DNA of 47,995 nt from Clostridia bacterium (GTDB lineage Bacteria > Bacillota > Clostridia > Christensenellales > Aristaeellaceae). The stretch is from NCBI GenBank assembly GCA_017521565.1, contig JAFXCE010000094.1:1-47995 (forward strand). Direction: 5' to 3'. Below the pieces are notes generated by a model. The model worked only from the letters and a program-made list of their open reading frames with translations. It had not been told where the DNA came from and ran no database searches. The position numbers and the translations under genes were made by a program. This document shows, in pieces, positions 1-8,007 of this stretch. Each line of letters starts with the position of its first letter. Position 1 is the stretch's first letter.

Positions 1-712
1 AGTGCTCGGAGGTACCGATCAGGTACAGATCCTCGCCCTCGATCTTGTACATCATATTCTCCATCTCCGCGAAGGACATGACGCCGGTGACGACGTTGGA
101 GCGGATCATGTACGGCGGGATACAGTAGGTGAAGCCGCGGTCGATCATGAAATCGCGCGCATAGGAAAGGCACGCGCTGTGCAGGCGGGCAATATCACCC
201 TTGAGGTAATAGAAACCGTTGCCGGAGGTCTTGCGGGCGGAATCGATGTCGATGCCGGCGAGCTTCTCCATGATTTCCACATGGTACGGGATCTCAAACT
301 CCGGAACAAACGGCTCGCCATAGCGGGCGATTTCAACGTTCTCGCTGTCGTCCTTGCCAATCGGCACGCTGTCGTCGATGATCTGCGGGATCACCTGCAT
401 GCGCACCTTGATCTCCTCGGCATACTGCTCCTCGAGCACCTCAAGCTGCGCCAGCTCTTCGGCGATGGCAGCAACCTTCGCCTTGGTGGCCTCGGCCTCT
501 TCCTTCTTGCCCTGCTTCATCAGGCCGCCGATCTCCTTGGAGAGCACCTTGCGCTGGTTGCGCAGGCTGTCGGCGTTCTGCATGGCCTCGCGGTTCTTGC
601 GGTCCAGCTCGATGACTTCGTCGACCAGATGCAGCTTATTCTCCTGGAACTTCTTCTTCATATTCTCGCGCACGACGTCCGGCGTCTTGCGAAGCATATT
701 GATATCCAGCAT
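1..712 (-). CDS. serS: Seryl-tRNA synthetase, N-terminal part (runs off the left edge)
   Basis: Charges tRNA-Ser with serine in the cytoplasm. About 237 codons are present; the family is usually about 425, so the catalytic C-terminal half lies beyond the window. The protein begins MLDINMLRKTPDVVRENMKK, followed by the long antiparallel coiled-coil tRNA-binding arm (roughly residues 30-105, rich in K, E, Q and R). The start of the class II synthetase core follows, with the family motif GNGFYYLKGDIARL and, near the edge, YLIGTSEH. The ATG is preceded by AAAGGAAG. A sigma-A promoter lies 55 nt upstream. No T-box leader is visible in the short 5' UTR, only a small GGGC/GCCC hairpin (735-747). The call is certain; only the missing end is unknown. 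Confidence 0.97.
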   Translation of the reverse strand, partial: MLDINMLRKTPDVVRENMKKKFQENKLHLVDEVIELDRKNREAMQNADSLRNQRKVLSKEIGGLMKQGKKEEAEATKAKVAAIAEELAQLEVLEEQYAEEIKVRMQVIPQIIDDSVPIGKDDSENVEIARYGEPFVPEFEIPYHVEIMEKLAGIDIDSARKTSGNGFYYLKGDIARLHSACLSYARDFMIDRGFTYCIPPYMIRSNVVTGVMSFAEMENMMYKIEGEDLYLIGTSEH

Positions 713-766
713 GGTAATCTTCCTTTCTATATATCGGGCTGCGCCCGAAAACCTCTATACTGTCGG

Positions 767-795
767 ATTATAGCCCAAACGCATTCTTTTTGCAA
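767..795 (-). promoter_or_regulatory. Sigma-A promoter of serS
   Basis: Reading the minus strand: -35 TTGCAA (790-795), a 17-bp spacer and -10 TATAAT (767-772). Transcription would start near 760, giving a leader of about 48 nt to the serS ATG. It is divergent from the promoter at 853-881. Confidence 0.8.
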
Positions 796-852
796 CAGGT
801 TTGCAGCATGAGATTTCACAGCATGCGCCTTTTTCTTTTTATTTCTGAAAAA

Positions 853-881
853 TTGACATTCCACGCCGCATCATGTACAAT
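853..881 (+). promoter_or_regulatory. Sigma-A promoter of the F420 ligase-like gene
   Basis: TTGACA at 853-858, 17 bp, TACAAT at 876-881. The expected start near 888 gives a leader of about 97 nt. Confidence 0.8.
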
Positions 882-984
882 AAGATGATGTGATATCCGT
901 CCGCATCTTTGGACAACCTACGCTCAAAAAGCGCAGGTGATTTTGATGAATGAACCAAGGCCGCCAAGGCCCAAGGAGGAAGAC

Positions 985-1728
985 ATGGGTGCTTCTAAGA
1001 ATATTGAATCCGCGCGCCGTGAACTGGACGGCGTGACCTACTACGACCGCGGTATCCTCGAAGGCAGGGATGGCCGGCGCTATCAGCGCTACGCGATCAA
1101 GACGCATTTCGTTCAGCCGAACGAGGATCAGGCGGAGCTGGTGCGCCGCTATGTGCTGCCTCTGTATCAGCAGGGCGACTGCCTCTCCTTCACTGCGAAG
1201 GTCATGGGCATGTGTACCGGCGCCGTGCGCACGCTGGAGGATACGCATCCTGGCTTCTGGGCGCGCACGCTCGCGCCGTTTGCCGGCCACAACTCCACTG
1301 GCATCGGCATGCATCAGCCCTACAAGATGCAGCTGACCATCGAGCTGTGCGGTCTGCCGCGCGTGCTCTTTGCTGCGGCGGTTTCCGCTGTCACCCGTCC
1401 GTTCGGCATCCGCGGCCTGTTCTACAAGATCTGCGGTCACGACGTCGCAGGCATCGACGGATTCTATCCGGACTCCTCCTTTGAGCAGTATCACACCATG
1501 GGCGTGCTCAACCCGAGCAACCCGGTTCAGCTGTGCGATGCGCTTTTCGAGGCCACCGGCGTGCCCGTTGTGGTCATGGACGCCAACGACTTTGACCAGA
1601 ACCAGCTGGGCAAGGGCACGAATTTCCCGCTGACCGACGACCAGATTCAGGACGCCATGAAGGACAACCCCTCCGGTCAGGGCGACGAGCTCACGCCGTT
1701 CATCCTGATCCGCCCGCTGAAGGACTAA
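985..1728 (+). CDS. F420-0:gamma-glutamyl ligase-like protein
   Basis: About 247 residues resembling the catalytic domain of coenzyme F420-0:gamma-glutamyl ligase (CofE/FbiB type). Homologues occur in many Clostridia that are not known to make F420. Recognisable blocks are YAIKTHFV, the GDCLSFTAKVMG segment, HQPYKMQLTIELCGLPR, a central GIRGLFYKICGHDVAGIDGF and a C-terminal VVVMDANDFD with NPSGQGDELTPFILIR. I start at ATG 985 because AAGGAGGA sits 4-5 nt upstream; an in-frame GTG at 937 and ATG at 946 lack a comparable site. Both neighbours are unrelated, so context does not give the substrate. Family membership is firm. Glutamate ligation to F420 itself is doubtful, and a different amide-forming role is possible. 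Confidence 0.8.
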   Translation: MGASKNIESARRELDGVTYYDRGILEGRDGRRYQRYAIKTHFVQPNEDQAELVRRYVLPLYQQGDCLSFTAKVMGMCTGAVRTLEDTHPGFWARTLAPFAGHNSTGIGMHQPYKMQLTIELCGLPRVLFAAAVSAVTRPFGIRGLFYKICGHDVAGIDGFYPDSSFEQYHTMGVLNPSNPVQLCDALFEATGVPVVVMDANDFDQNQLGKGTNFPLTDDQIQDAMKDNPSGQGDELTPFILIRPLKD

Positions 1729-1737
1729 GGGAAAACG

Positions 1738-1886
1738 TCAGGGCTTCCGATCCGGGAAACTCGCATAGTCGCACAAGCGCTCCTTGCGATTTCCGATGCT
1801 TCGCCTCGCTGATTGCGTCCACAGGACGCGCTCGGCTTCGGTCCCTGAACCCCATGCTCGCTTTGCGAACATGATCAAAGCCATAC
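1738..1886. repeat. Intergenic stretch with degenerate GC-rich palindromic modules
   Basis: The gap between two genes holds pieces resembling the dispersed modules elsewhere in the window (for example GTCCACAGGAC, CTCGGCTTCGGTCCCTGAAC). No gene is visible. A long frame on the opposite strand is a shadow of guanine deaminase. Confidence 0.4.
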
Positions 1887-1914
1887 TAACGGGCGGCCTC
1901 AGGCCGCCCGTTTC
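1887..1914 (+). terminator. Hairpin terminator after the F420 ligase-like gene
   Basis: A near-perfect GC stem, GGGCGGCCT against AGGCCGCCC, with flanking AAC/GTT and a short T run. It lies 16 nt before the guanine deaminase ATG, so it may also affect the downstream leader. Confidence 0.65.
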
Positions 1915-1929
1915 AAATGAGGTAATTCT

Positions 1930-3204
1930 ATGAGCGATAATGCGTTTGCCCTGAAGGGCCTGTTTGTCGATACGCCTGAAATCGGCGCGCTTCGCACGCG
2001 CGAAGGGTATCTTGTCTGCAAAGACGGCGTTGTCGCCGGTTTTTATGACACACTGCCCGACTGTTTCTCCGGCATTGAGGTCACGGACTGCGGCGATGCG
2101 CTGGTGATCCCCGGCATGAGCGACCTGCATCTGCACGCCTCGCAGTACAGCTACTGCGGCACAGCGATGGACCTCGAGCTGCTTGACTGGCTGGATAACT
2201 ACACCTATCCCGAGGAGGGCCGCTACGCCGATCCCGCGCATGCAAAGGCCTATTACGAGATCTTCACCCGCGATTTGCTGCATACCGCAACGACGCGCGC
2301 AGCCATTTTCGCAACGATCCACACCGACGCAACGCTGGAGCTCATGCGCCAGCTCAGCAAGGCCGGCATGGGCGCGTACGTCGGCAAGCTGAATATGGAC
2401 CGCAACTGCCCGGACTATTACAGCGAGCATACGCCCGAAAACGGCGAGGCGGAGACACGCCGCTGGCTGGAATGCTGCCGTGAAGCCGGTTTTGCGCGCG
2501 TGCATCCCATCCTCACCCCGCGCTTCACACCCAGCGTCACCGATGCCTACATGGAAAGAATCGGAAAGCTCGCTGCCGAGTTCGGCGTGCCGATGCAGAG
2601 CCATCTCTCCGAAAACCGCTCCGAGATTGAATGGGTCAAGGCGCTGTGCCCGGATACCGAAAACTACGCGGAGACCTATGCGCGCTTCGGCCTTTTCGGC
2701 GGGGACTGCCGCACCATCATGGCGCACTGCATCTACTGTCCCGAGGAGGAAGACCGCATGATGAAGGAGGGCGGCGTATTCATCGCGCACTGCCCGACCA
2801 GCAACGAAAACGTCATCGCGGGCATTGCGCCTGCGGCGCGCTATCTGCGTCAGGGATATGAAATCGGCCTTGGCAGCGACGTCGCCGGCGGTCATACGCT
2901 CGATCTCTTCGCCGTCATGGCCTCCGCCGTGCAGGTCAGCAAACTGCGCTGGCGCTACGTCGATCAGTCCGAAAAGCCGCTGACCATGGCAGAAGCATTC
3001 TATATGGCCACGGCGGGCGGCGGCCGATTCTTTGGCAAGGTCGGCCTGTTTGAGCCGGGCTACCGCTTTGATGTGGTCGTCGTCGACGATGGCAAAAACC
3101 GGAATCTGCGCACCTTCACCCCAGGCGAGCGCATCGAGCGCTGCGCGTATCTGGGCGGCGCAGCCATTACGGCAAAGTATGTCGACGGATGCCGGATTTT
3201 GTAA
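1930..3204 (+). CDS. guaD: Guanine deaminase
   Basis: Hydrolyses guanine to xanthine and ammonia in purine salvage or breakdown. The 424-residue amidohydrolase has the metal-binding PGMSDLHLHASQY motif (HLH near residue 70), HPILTPRFTPS (the RFxP signature of guanine deaminases), QSHLSEN, MAHCIY, and the metal-ligand Asp in GLGSDVAGG. Length is normal for the family (about 420-450). The ATG follows ATGAGGTAATTCT, a modest ribosome site. No other purine gene is adjacent, so it appears to be transcribed alone. Confidence is high on the family and on the guanine preference. Confidence 0.92.
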   Translation: MSDNAFALKGLFVDTPEIGALRTREGYLVCKDGVVAGFYDTLPDCFSGIEVTDCGDALVIPGMSDLHLHASQYSYCGTAMDLELLDWLDNYTYPEEGRYADPAHAKAYYEIFTRDLLHTATTRAAIFATIHTDATLELMRQLSKAGMGAYVGKLNMDRNCPDYYSEHTPENGEAETRRWLECCREAGFARVHPILTPRFTPSVTDAYMERIGKLAAEFGVPMQSHLSENRSEIEWVKALCPDTENYAETYARFGLFGGDCRTIMAHCIYCPEEEDRMMKEGGVFIAHCPTSNENVIAGIAPAARYLRQGYEIGLGSDVAGGHTLDLFAVMASAVQVSKLRWRYVDQSEKPLTMAEAFYMATAGGGRFFGKVGLFEPGYRFDVVVVDDGKNRNLRTFTPGERIERCAYLGGAAITAKYVDGCRIL

Positions 3205-3225
3205 GGCAGAATCAGGCTTTTTTCC

Positions 3226-3254
3226 TTGACAGGAGAAGAAAAGCATGGTATCTT
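3226..3254 (+). promoter_or_regulatory. Sigma-A promoter of the MBOAT/Dlt-like cluster
   Basis: TTGACA 3226-3231, 17-bp spacer, TATCTT 3249-3254. It is placed 22 bp after guaD and gives a leader of about 135 nt before the MBOAT ATG. No known riboswitch was recognised in that leader. Confidence 0.7.
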
Positions 3255-3394
3255 TGTCCCCGTTGATTTGATGATAGGATGTAAATCTTTTTAAAGCGTT
3301 CTGCCCCGTTTCCTGCGCCTTCGGATTTACAGTGCTTTGCCATCCGCATGCCATCTGCATGCACATTTAAACCATCTGCAAAAGAGGTAGCAAC

Positions 3395-4954
3395 ATGTCG
3401 CTCTTTACCCTGATTGCATTCTCCTGCGCCTGTGCGGGATTATACTATTTCTGTCCGCTTCGCCTGCGGTGGATGCTCCTGCTCGCCGTCAGCTATTTTT
3501 ACTACGCCTACTGCGGCGCAAACGCGCTCCCCTTCATTCTGCTGACAACGCTGTCCACCTGGGCCGGTGCGCTGATGATCGGAAGAATCGGCGAAAAGGC
3601 AAAAGCGGAGCTCAAGGCGCGCAAGGCCGAGCTGAGCGCAGCGGACAAAAAGGCGCTCAAGGCCGCCGCGAAAGGAAGGCAGCGCCTCTTCTTCTGGCTT
3701 GTTCTTCTGCTCAACTTCGGCGTTCTTGGCGTGCTCAAGTATTCCGCGCCCGTCACCGCGCTGATGGGCCGCCCCGCGCTCAATCTGCTGCTGCCGCTGG
3801 GCATCTCGTTTTACACCTTCCAGTCGATGGGCTACCTGATCGACGTGTACAACGGCAAATACGCCCCCGAAAAGAACCCGGCGAAGTTTGCGCTCTTCGT
3901 TTCCTTCTTTCCGCAGCTGATTCAGGGCCCGATTGCAAGGCATGACCAGCTTGCCAACCAGCTGACCGAGCCGCACCGCTTTGACATCGTCAATATCCAT
4001 CGTGGTCTTCTGCTGATCCTCTGGGGCTTCTTCAAGAAGAAGGTCATTGCCGACCGTGCGCTGCCGCTGGTCGCAGAGGTCTTTGGCAATCAGGGGGCCT
4101 ACGGCGGCGCGGTGATCGTCATCGGCGTGCTGTTTTACTCCCTGCAGCAGTACTGCGACTTCTCCGGCGGCATCGATCTGGTCACCGGTATCGCGGAACT
4201 CTTCGGTATCCGCCTCGCGCCCAACTTCAAGCGCCCGTATTTCTCCATCTCGCTGGGTGATTTCTGGCGCAGGTGGCATATCTCGCTGGGCGGATGGATG
4301 CGCGACTATGTGTTCTATCCCTTCGCGCTGACCAAGCCCGTCGCCAATCTCTCCAAGGCTGCCAAGAAGCGCTTTGGTACGGACGTCGGCCGCGCGCTGC
4401 CAGCGGCGCTGGGCAATATCCTCGTGTTCCTGCTGGTCGGCATCTGGCACGGCGCGACATGGAATTACGTCCTCTGGGGCCTTTATAACGGCCTGATCCT
4501 CGCCATGAGCGCGCTGCTGGAGCCGCTGTATAAGCGCACGAACGAGCGTCTGGGCGACCGGGTCGTGCAGTCCCGCGCGTTCTACTGCTGGCGCGTGCTG
4601 CGCACGTTCATCATCGTGAACATCGGCTGGTATTTCGACCGCGCCGTGCTCGCCAGCGACGCCTTCAAGATGCTGGGCAAGACGCTGTGTCTGCCCGTCT
4701 TTGAGCAGCTGTCAGACGGCACGCTGATGAAGCTGGGCCTTGCCGCCAAGGATTACCGGATTCTTTTGATCGCCACGTTAATCCTCATCGCCGTGTCCGT
4801 CCTGCAGGAGCGCGGCATGAGCATCCGCAGCCGCATCCTGAGCATGCCGGTCATCCCGCGCACAATCCTGCTGTATGCGTTTATGTATTTTGTGCTCGCT
4901 GCGTTTATGGGCGCCACATCCGGCAGCGCAGGCTTCATGTACGCCGTATTCTGA
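3395..4954 (+). CDS. MBOAT-family membrane O-acyltransferase (AlgI/DltB type)
   Basis: A 519-residue polytopic membrane protein expected to pass an acyl or aminoacyl group across the membrane onto an extracellular polymer. It has the MBOAT hallmarks FWRRWHISLGGWMRDYVF (about 290-307), the catalytic histidine of GIWHGATWNYVLWG (His352) and the family block LPLGISFYTFQSMGYLIDVY (134-152). A charged loop rich in K and A (about 66-95) separates the first and second membrane groups. It has more the look of AlgI-like clostridial proteins than of Bacillus DltB. It is followed 39 bp later by a DltD-like protein, then a DltA-like ligase, a PLP decarboxylase and a carrier protein. This order suggests the acyl group is an amino-acid derivative on that carrier. 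The ATG follows AAAGAGGTAGCAAC. The family is certain; donor and acceptor are inferred. Confidence 0.92.
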   Translation: MSLFTLIAFSCACAGLYYFCPLRLRWMLLLAVSYFYYAYCGANALPFILLTTLSTWAGALMIGRIGEKAKAELKARKAELSAADKKALKAAAKGRQRLFFWLVLLLNFGVLGVLKYSAPVTALMGRPALNLLLPLGISFYTFQSMGYLIDVYNGKYAPEKNPAKFALFVSFFPQLIQGPIARHDQLANQLTEPHRFDIVNIHRGLLLILWGFFKKKVIADRALPLVAEVFGNQGAYGGAVIVIGVLFYSLQQYCDFSGGIDLVTGIAELFGIRLAPNFKRPYFSISLGDFWRRWHISLGGWMRDYVFYPFALTKPVANLSKAAKKRFGTDVGRALPAALGNILVFLLVGIWHGATWNYVLWGLYNGLILAMSALLEPLYKRTNERLGDRVVQSRAFYCWRVLRTFIIVNIGWYFDRAVLASDAFKMLGKTLCLPVFEQLSDGTLMKLGLAAKDYRILLIATLILIAVSVLQERGMSIRSRILSMPVIPRTILLYAFMYFVLAAFMGATSGSAGFMYAVF

Positions 4955-4993
4955 TATTCTTTCCAACTGTAGACTGAAACACGGAGGCTCTCT

Positions 4994-6400
4994 GTGAAAA
5001 AACATATCCTCGACGTCGTCAAACTCGGCGTCTTTTGCCTCGGCTTTCTCGCGTTGGCGCTGTTCGGCAGCTTCCATTTCATCCAGACGGATACCATCTC
5101 CGCCATCACCATGAAAGAGATGCGCAGCCGCGAAGACATCGAACTGGCATTTGTCGGTTCCTCCATTGTCCGCGATCATTTCAATGCCGGTCTCATCACC
5201 GAGGAAACCGGCTTGACGTCTTTCTGCGTCACTGTACCGACCGCGTCCATGCCCTCGAGCATCGCGATTACCAAGGAGATGTATCGCACCAGTTCGCCTG
5301 AGTGGGTCGTTCTGGTTACCGAGCCGTACAACTTTGAAACCGTACGCGAATCGACCGAAGCCCAATACAAGCTGATGCCCTATCTCTCCGATCCCGCCAA
5401 CATGCTGGATTACTACATGCGCACCTGCGACGAGGACGGCTTCTATCTCGACCGCCTGTTCATGCAGCGCGGCTTCGGCGCGGAAAACCCTTCTGATATC
5501 ATCAAGACCTTCGGCATGCGCTACTTCCCGAATCATACATTTGAACGCCTTGCGCCTTCGCTCGATCCGACCATCAAGTATCAGGGCAGCGGTTTTCTGC
5601 GCCACGAAACCGACGCGCGCGCAGATGCCCTCATCCGGGCAGGCGTTATCCGCGAATATACCGGATATACCTACGAACTGCTGAAGGGATCCCGTGAACA
5701 GCTGCGCCTGTATAAGCAGCTCTGTGAAGATAACGGCTCAAAGCTCCTCGTCGCCATTTATCCCAATCACACCGCTCACGGTCTCGCTGAGCCGGGCTTT
5801 CTGGACTATAATCAGAGCCTGATGGACTTTTGCCAAGAACTTGAAATTCCCTGTGTCAATTTCAGTTTTGCCAAGCCCGAGCTGATGCCTAATCTTGACG
5901 GATACTTCTTCGATCTGTACCATATGGTCGGCGAGGGCGCGGATATCCTGAGCCGCAGCGTCGCGCGCGTGTTTAATATGCTCTCAGCCGGCGAGGACGT
6001 CGGCCACCTGTTCTATGCCACTACGAAAGAATACCTCGCCTCGATCGATTTCATCACCAACACATGGATCTCCCGCTATGAGAGCGGCGATGAATGGAAC
6101 CACGCCTGGGAGCAGGATCAAAAGCGTGTCAAGGATCTTTCCAAGACGCAGGACGTCTATATGGCCGACTGCAACCACGGCCCGTCCGTAACGGCGGAAT
6201 ACCGCTTCGTCCTGCGCAATGAGGACGGCAGCGAGACGCTCCTGCAGGATTATGGCGTGGATACGCTCTACGCCTGTGAGCCGGATGCGCTCAAGGGCAA
6301 GACCCTTCGCGTCTATGCGCGCGTGAGGAACGGCAATCCCGAGGAGCACTGGTACGATCTTGTGATCCCGGAAGAATCCTCCCTTGATCGCTGGGCCTGA
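4994..6400 (+). CDS. DltD-like membrane-anchored SGNH-fold protein
   Basis: 468 residues with one N-terminal membrane segment (about 8-29) and an extracellular catalytic domain. The SGNH-type nucleophile region is VGSSIVRDHF (Ser56/Ser57) and the paired acid/base motif is DLYH (Asp307, His310), the same arrangement as in DltD and in AlgJ/AlgX-type partners of MBOAT enzymes. The C-terminal 130 residues (about 340-468) look like an added beta-rich domain absent from classical DltD. The usual partner logic is that the MBOAT enzyme receives the acyl group and the SGNH protein completes transfer to, or proofreads, the polymer. The start is TTG/GTG-free: GTGAAAAAACAT follows GGAGGCTCTCT, so the initiator is GTG. 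A promoter and hairpin follow directly, splitting the cluster into two transcripts. I am sure of the SGNH fold and fairly sure of the DltD-like role. Confidence 0.8.
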   Translation: MKKHILDVVKLGVFCLGFLALALFGSFHFIQTDTISAITMKEMRSREDIELAFVGSSIVRDHFNAGLITEETGLTSFCVTVPTASMPSSIAITKEMYRTSSPEWVVLVTEPYNFETVRESTEAQYKLMPYLSDPANMLDYYMRTCDEDGFYLDRLFMQRGFGAENPSDIIKTFGMRYFPNHTFERLAPSLDPTIKYQGSGFLRHETDARADALIRAGVIREYTGYTYELLKGSREQLRLYKQLCEDNGSKLLVAIYPNHTAHGLAEPGFLDYNQSLMDFCQELEIPCVNFSFAKPELMPNLDGYFFDLYHMVGEGADILSRSVARVFNMLSAGEDVGHLFYATTKEYLASIDFITNTWISRYESGDEWNHAWEQDQKRVKDLSKTQDVYMADCNHGPSVTAEYRFVLRNEDGSETLLQDYGVDTLYACEPDALKGKTLRVYARVRNGNPEEHWYDLVIPEESSLDRWA

Positions 6401-6412
6401 ATGCAGTATAAT
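6384..6412 (+). promoter_or_regulatory. Internal sigma-A promoter for the ligase-decarboxylase-carrier genes
   Basis: TTGATC 6384-6389, 17 bp, consensus TATAAT 6407-6412. It overlaps the last codons of the DltD-like gene and would start transcription just before the hairpin at 6416-6440. Confidence 0.7.
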
Positions 6413-6415
6413 AAA

Positions 6416-6446
6416 GGGTACGGAAGTTATTTCCGTGCCCCTTTTA
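6416..6446 (+). terminator. Terminator or attenuator hairpin inside the Dlt-like cluster
   Basis: Stem GGGTACGGAA/TTCCGTGCCC (one G-T pair) with a 5-nt loop, then CTTTTACTTT. It ends the MBOAT/DltD-like transcript. Because it sits at the very 5' end of the transcript from the promoter at 6384-6412, it could also shield or attenuate that message. Confidence 0.6.
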
Positions 6447-6474
6447 CTTTACACGTTTTATCAGGAGACTGCAT

Positions 6475-8007
6475 ATGAAATACCTGATTCTGGATGATCT
6501 TGAAGCAACCGCCGCGCGTCTGCCCGACAAGATTGCCTTCGGCGACGAAAACACCTCGGCAACCTTTGCCGAAATCGTGGCGCTTTCCCGCGCCGTCGGC
6601 TCCGCGCTGGTCGCGCATGTCGCGCCGCGCACGACCGTCGGCTTTTACATGGACAAGTCTGTCGCCGCTGTAGCGGGCTTCATGGGCGCTGTATACGCCG
6701 GCTGCGCGTATTCCCTGCTGAATCTGCGCCATCCTGCCGTACGTATCCGCGCGATCCTTGACACGCTGTCCTGCCCCGTCGTCGTGACGGACAGGGCGCA
6801 TGAGGAAGCGCTCCGCGCGATGGAGGTCCCGGGCGAAATCCTTATCCTCGAGGATCTGCTCACCCACGAGATCGACGAGGCTGCGCTTGCCCGCGTGCGC
6901 GCGCAGATGCTGGACATCGATCCGCTCTACGTCAACTTCACCTCCGGCTCCACCGGCACGCCCAAGGGCGTCATGATCTGCCACCGCAATGTGCGCGACT
7001 TCATCCCCTGCTTCACCGAAATCTTCGGGATCACGCAGGATGACGTCCTTGCCAATCAGGCGCCGTTTGACTTTGATGTCTCCGTCAAGGACATCTATTC
7101 CGGCATCTTCACCGGCGCAACCGTGCAGATCATCCCCACGGCGTATTTCACCCAGCCGACCAAGCTGATGGATTTCCTCTGCGACCGCGGCGCGACGGTA
7201 CTCGTCTGGGCGGTTTCCGCGCTGTGCTTCATCACCACGATGAACGCGCTGGATTACAAGACCCCGAACACCCTGCGCACAATCATGTTCTCCGGCGAGG
7301 TCATGCCGATCAAGCACCTCAAGAAGCTGCAGAAATACCTGCCGGACGTGACCTACGTCAACCTCTACGGCCCGACGGAGATCACCTGCAACTGCACATA
7401 TTACATCGTTGACCGCGCATTTGAAATCGGCGAAAACCTGCCCATCGGCGTCGCCTTCCCCAATGAGCGCATCCTGCTCCTTGGCGAGAACGATCAGCTC
7501 GTCGCCCCGGGCGAGACCGGCGAGCTCTGCGTCTCCGGCACGGCTGTAGCGCTGGGCTACTTTGGCGATGAGGAGCGCACCAAGGCTGCCTTCGTACAGA
7601 ACCCGCTGAACAAGACGCACCGCGAGATCATCTACCGCACCGGCGATCTGGTGAAGCTCACCGAAAACGGCGAGATGGTCTACGTCTCCCGCAAGGACTT
7701 CCAGATCAAGCACATGGGCCACCGCATCGAGCTGGGCGAGATTGAAAACGCCATCTCCGTCATCGACGGCGTGGAGCGCTGCTGCTGCATCTACCTGCAC
7801 GATAAGGGCAAGATCCTCGCCTTCACCATGGGCGAGGCGGACAAGGCCGCCATCACCGAGAAGCTGCATGTCGCTCTCCCGTCCTACATGATCCCCAATA
7901 TCTTCATGCAGGTGGAGACCATGCCCATGACCAAGAACGGCAAGATCGACCGCAATGCGCTTCTGGAGCTCTATGCCGCATCGAAGAGGAGGCCGCGCCA
8001 TGAATAA
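6475..8007 (+). CDS. DltA-like amino acid adenylating enzyme (carrier protein ligase)
   Basis: Activates an amino acid with ATP and loads it on a carrier-protein phosphopantetheine. The 510-residue protein has every adenylation core motif: P-loop NFTSGSTGTPKGV (154-166), PFDFDVSVKD (198-206), NLYGPTEIT (296-304), YRTGDLV (387-393), the hinge RKDFQIKHMGHRIELGE and the catalytic lysine of NGKIDRNAL (Lys490). Asp201 matches the Asp that holds the substrate amino group in DltA and in peptide-synthetase A domains, so an amino acid substrate is likely. The conserved DltA block (F)CGEV reads FSGEV here (Ser273), so D-alanine selectivity should not be assumed. The gene overlaps the decarboxylase by 8 bp and the carrier follows 27 bp after that. 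Good ribosome site CAGGAGACTGCAT. The closest known role is D-alanine ligase, but the context argues for a different amino acid. Confidence 0.88.
   Translation: MKYLILDDLEATAARLPDKIAFGDENTSATFAEIVALSRAVGSALVAHVAPRTTVGFYMDKSVAAVAGFMGAVYAGCAYSLLNLRHPAVRIRAILDTLSCPVVVTDRAHEEALRAMEVPGEILILEDLLTHEIDEAALARVRAQMLDIDPLYVNFTSGSTGTPKGVMICHRNVRDFIPCFTEIFGITQDDVLANQAPFDFDVSVKDIYSGIFTGATVQIIPTAYFTQPTKLMDFLCDRGATVLVWAVSALCFITTMNALDYKTPNTLRTIMFSGEVMPIKHLKKLQKYLPDVTYVNLYGPTEITCNCTYYIVDRAFEIGENLPIGVAFPNERILLLGENDQLVAPGETGELCVSGTAVALGYFGDEERTKAAFVQNPLNKTHREIIYRTGDLVKLTENGEMVYVSRKDFQIKHMGHRIELGEIENAISVIDGVERCCCIYLHDKGKILAFTMGEADKAAITEKLHVALPSYMIPNIFMQVETMPMTKNGKIDRNALLELYAASKRRPRHE

Noticed and set aside
713..852. 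T-box leader upstream of serS
   Set aside because: The mapped leader is only about 48 nt and lacks the T-box sequence and terminator.
1738..3366. Long open frame on the minus strand opposite guanine deaminase
   Set aside because: It is antisense to a clear guanine deaminase, has no recognisable motif or ribosome site, and reflects third-position GC bias.
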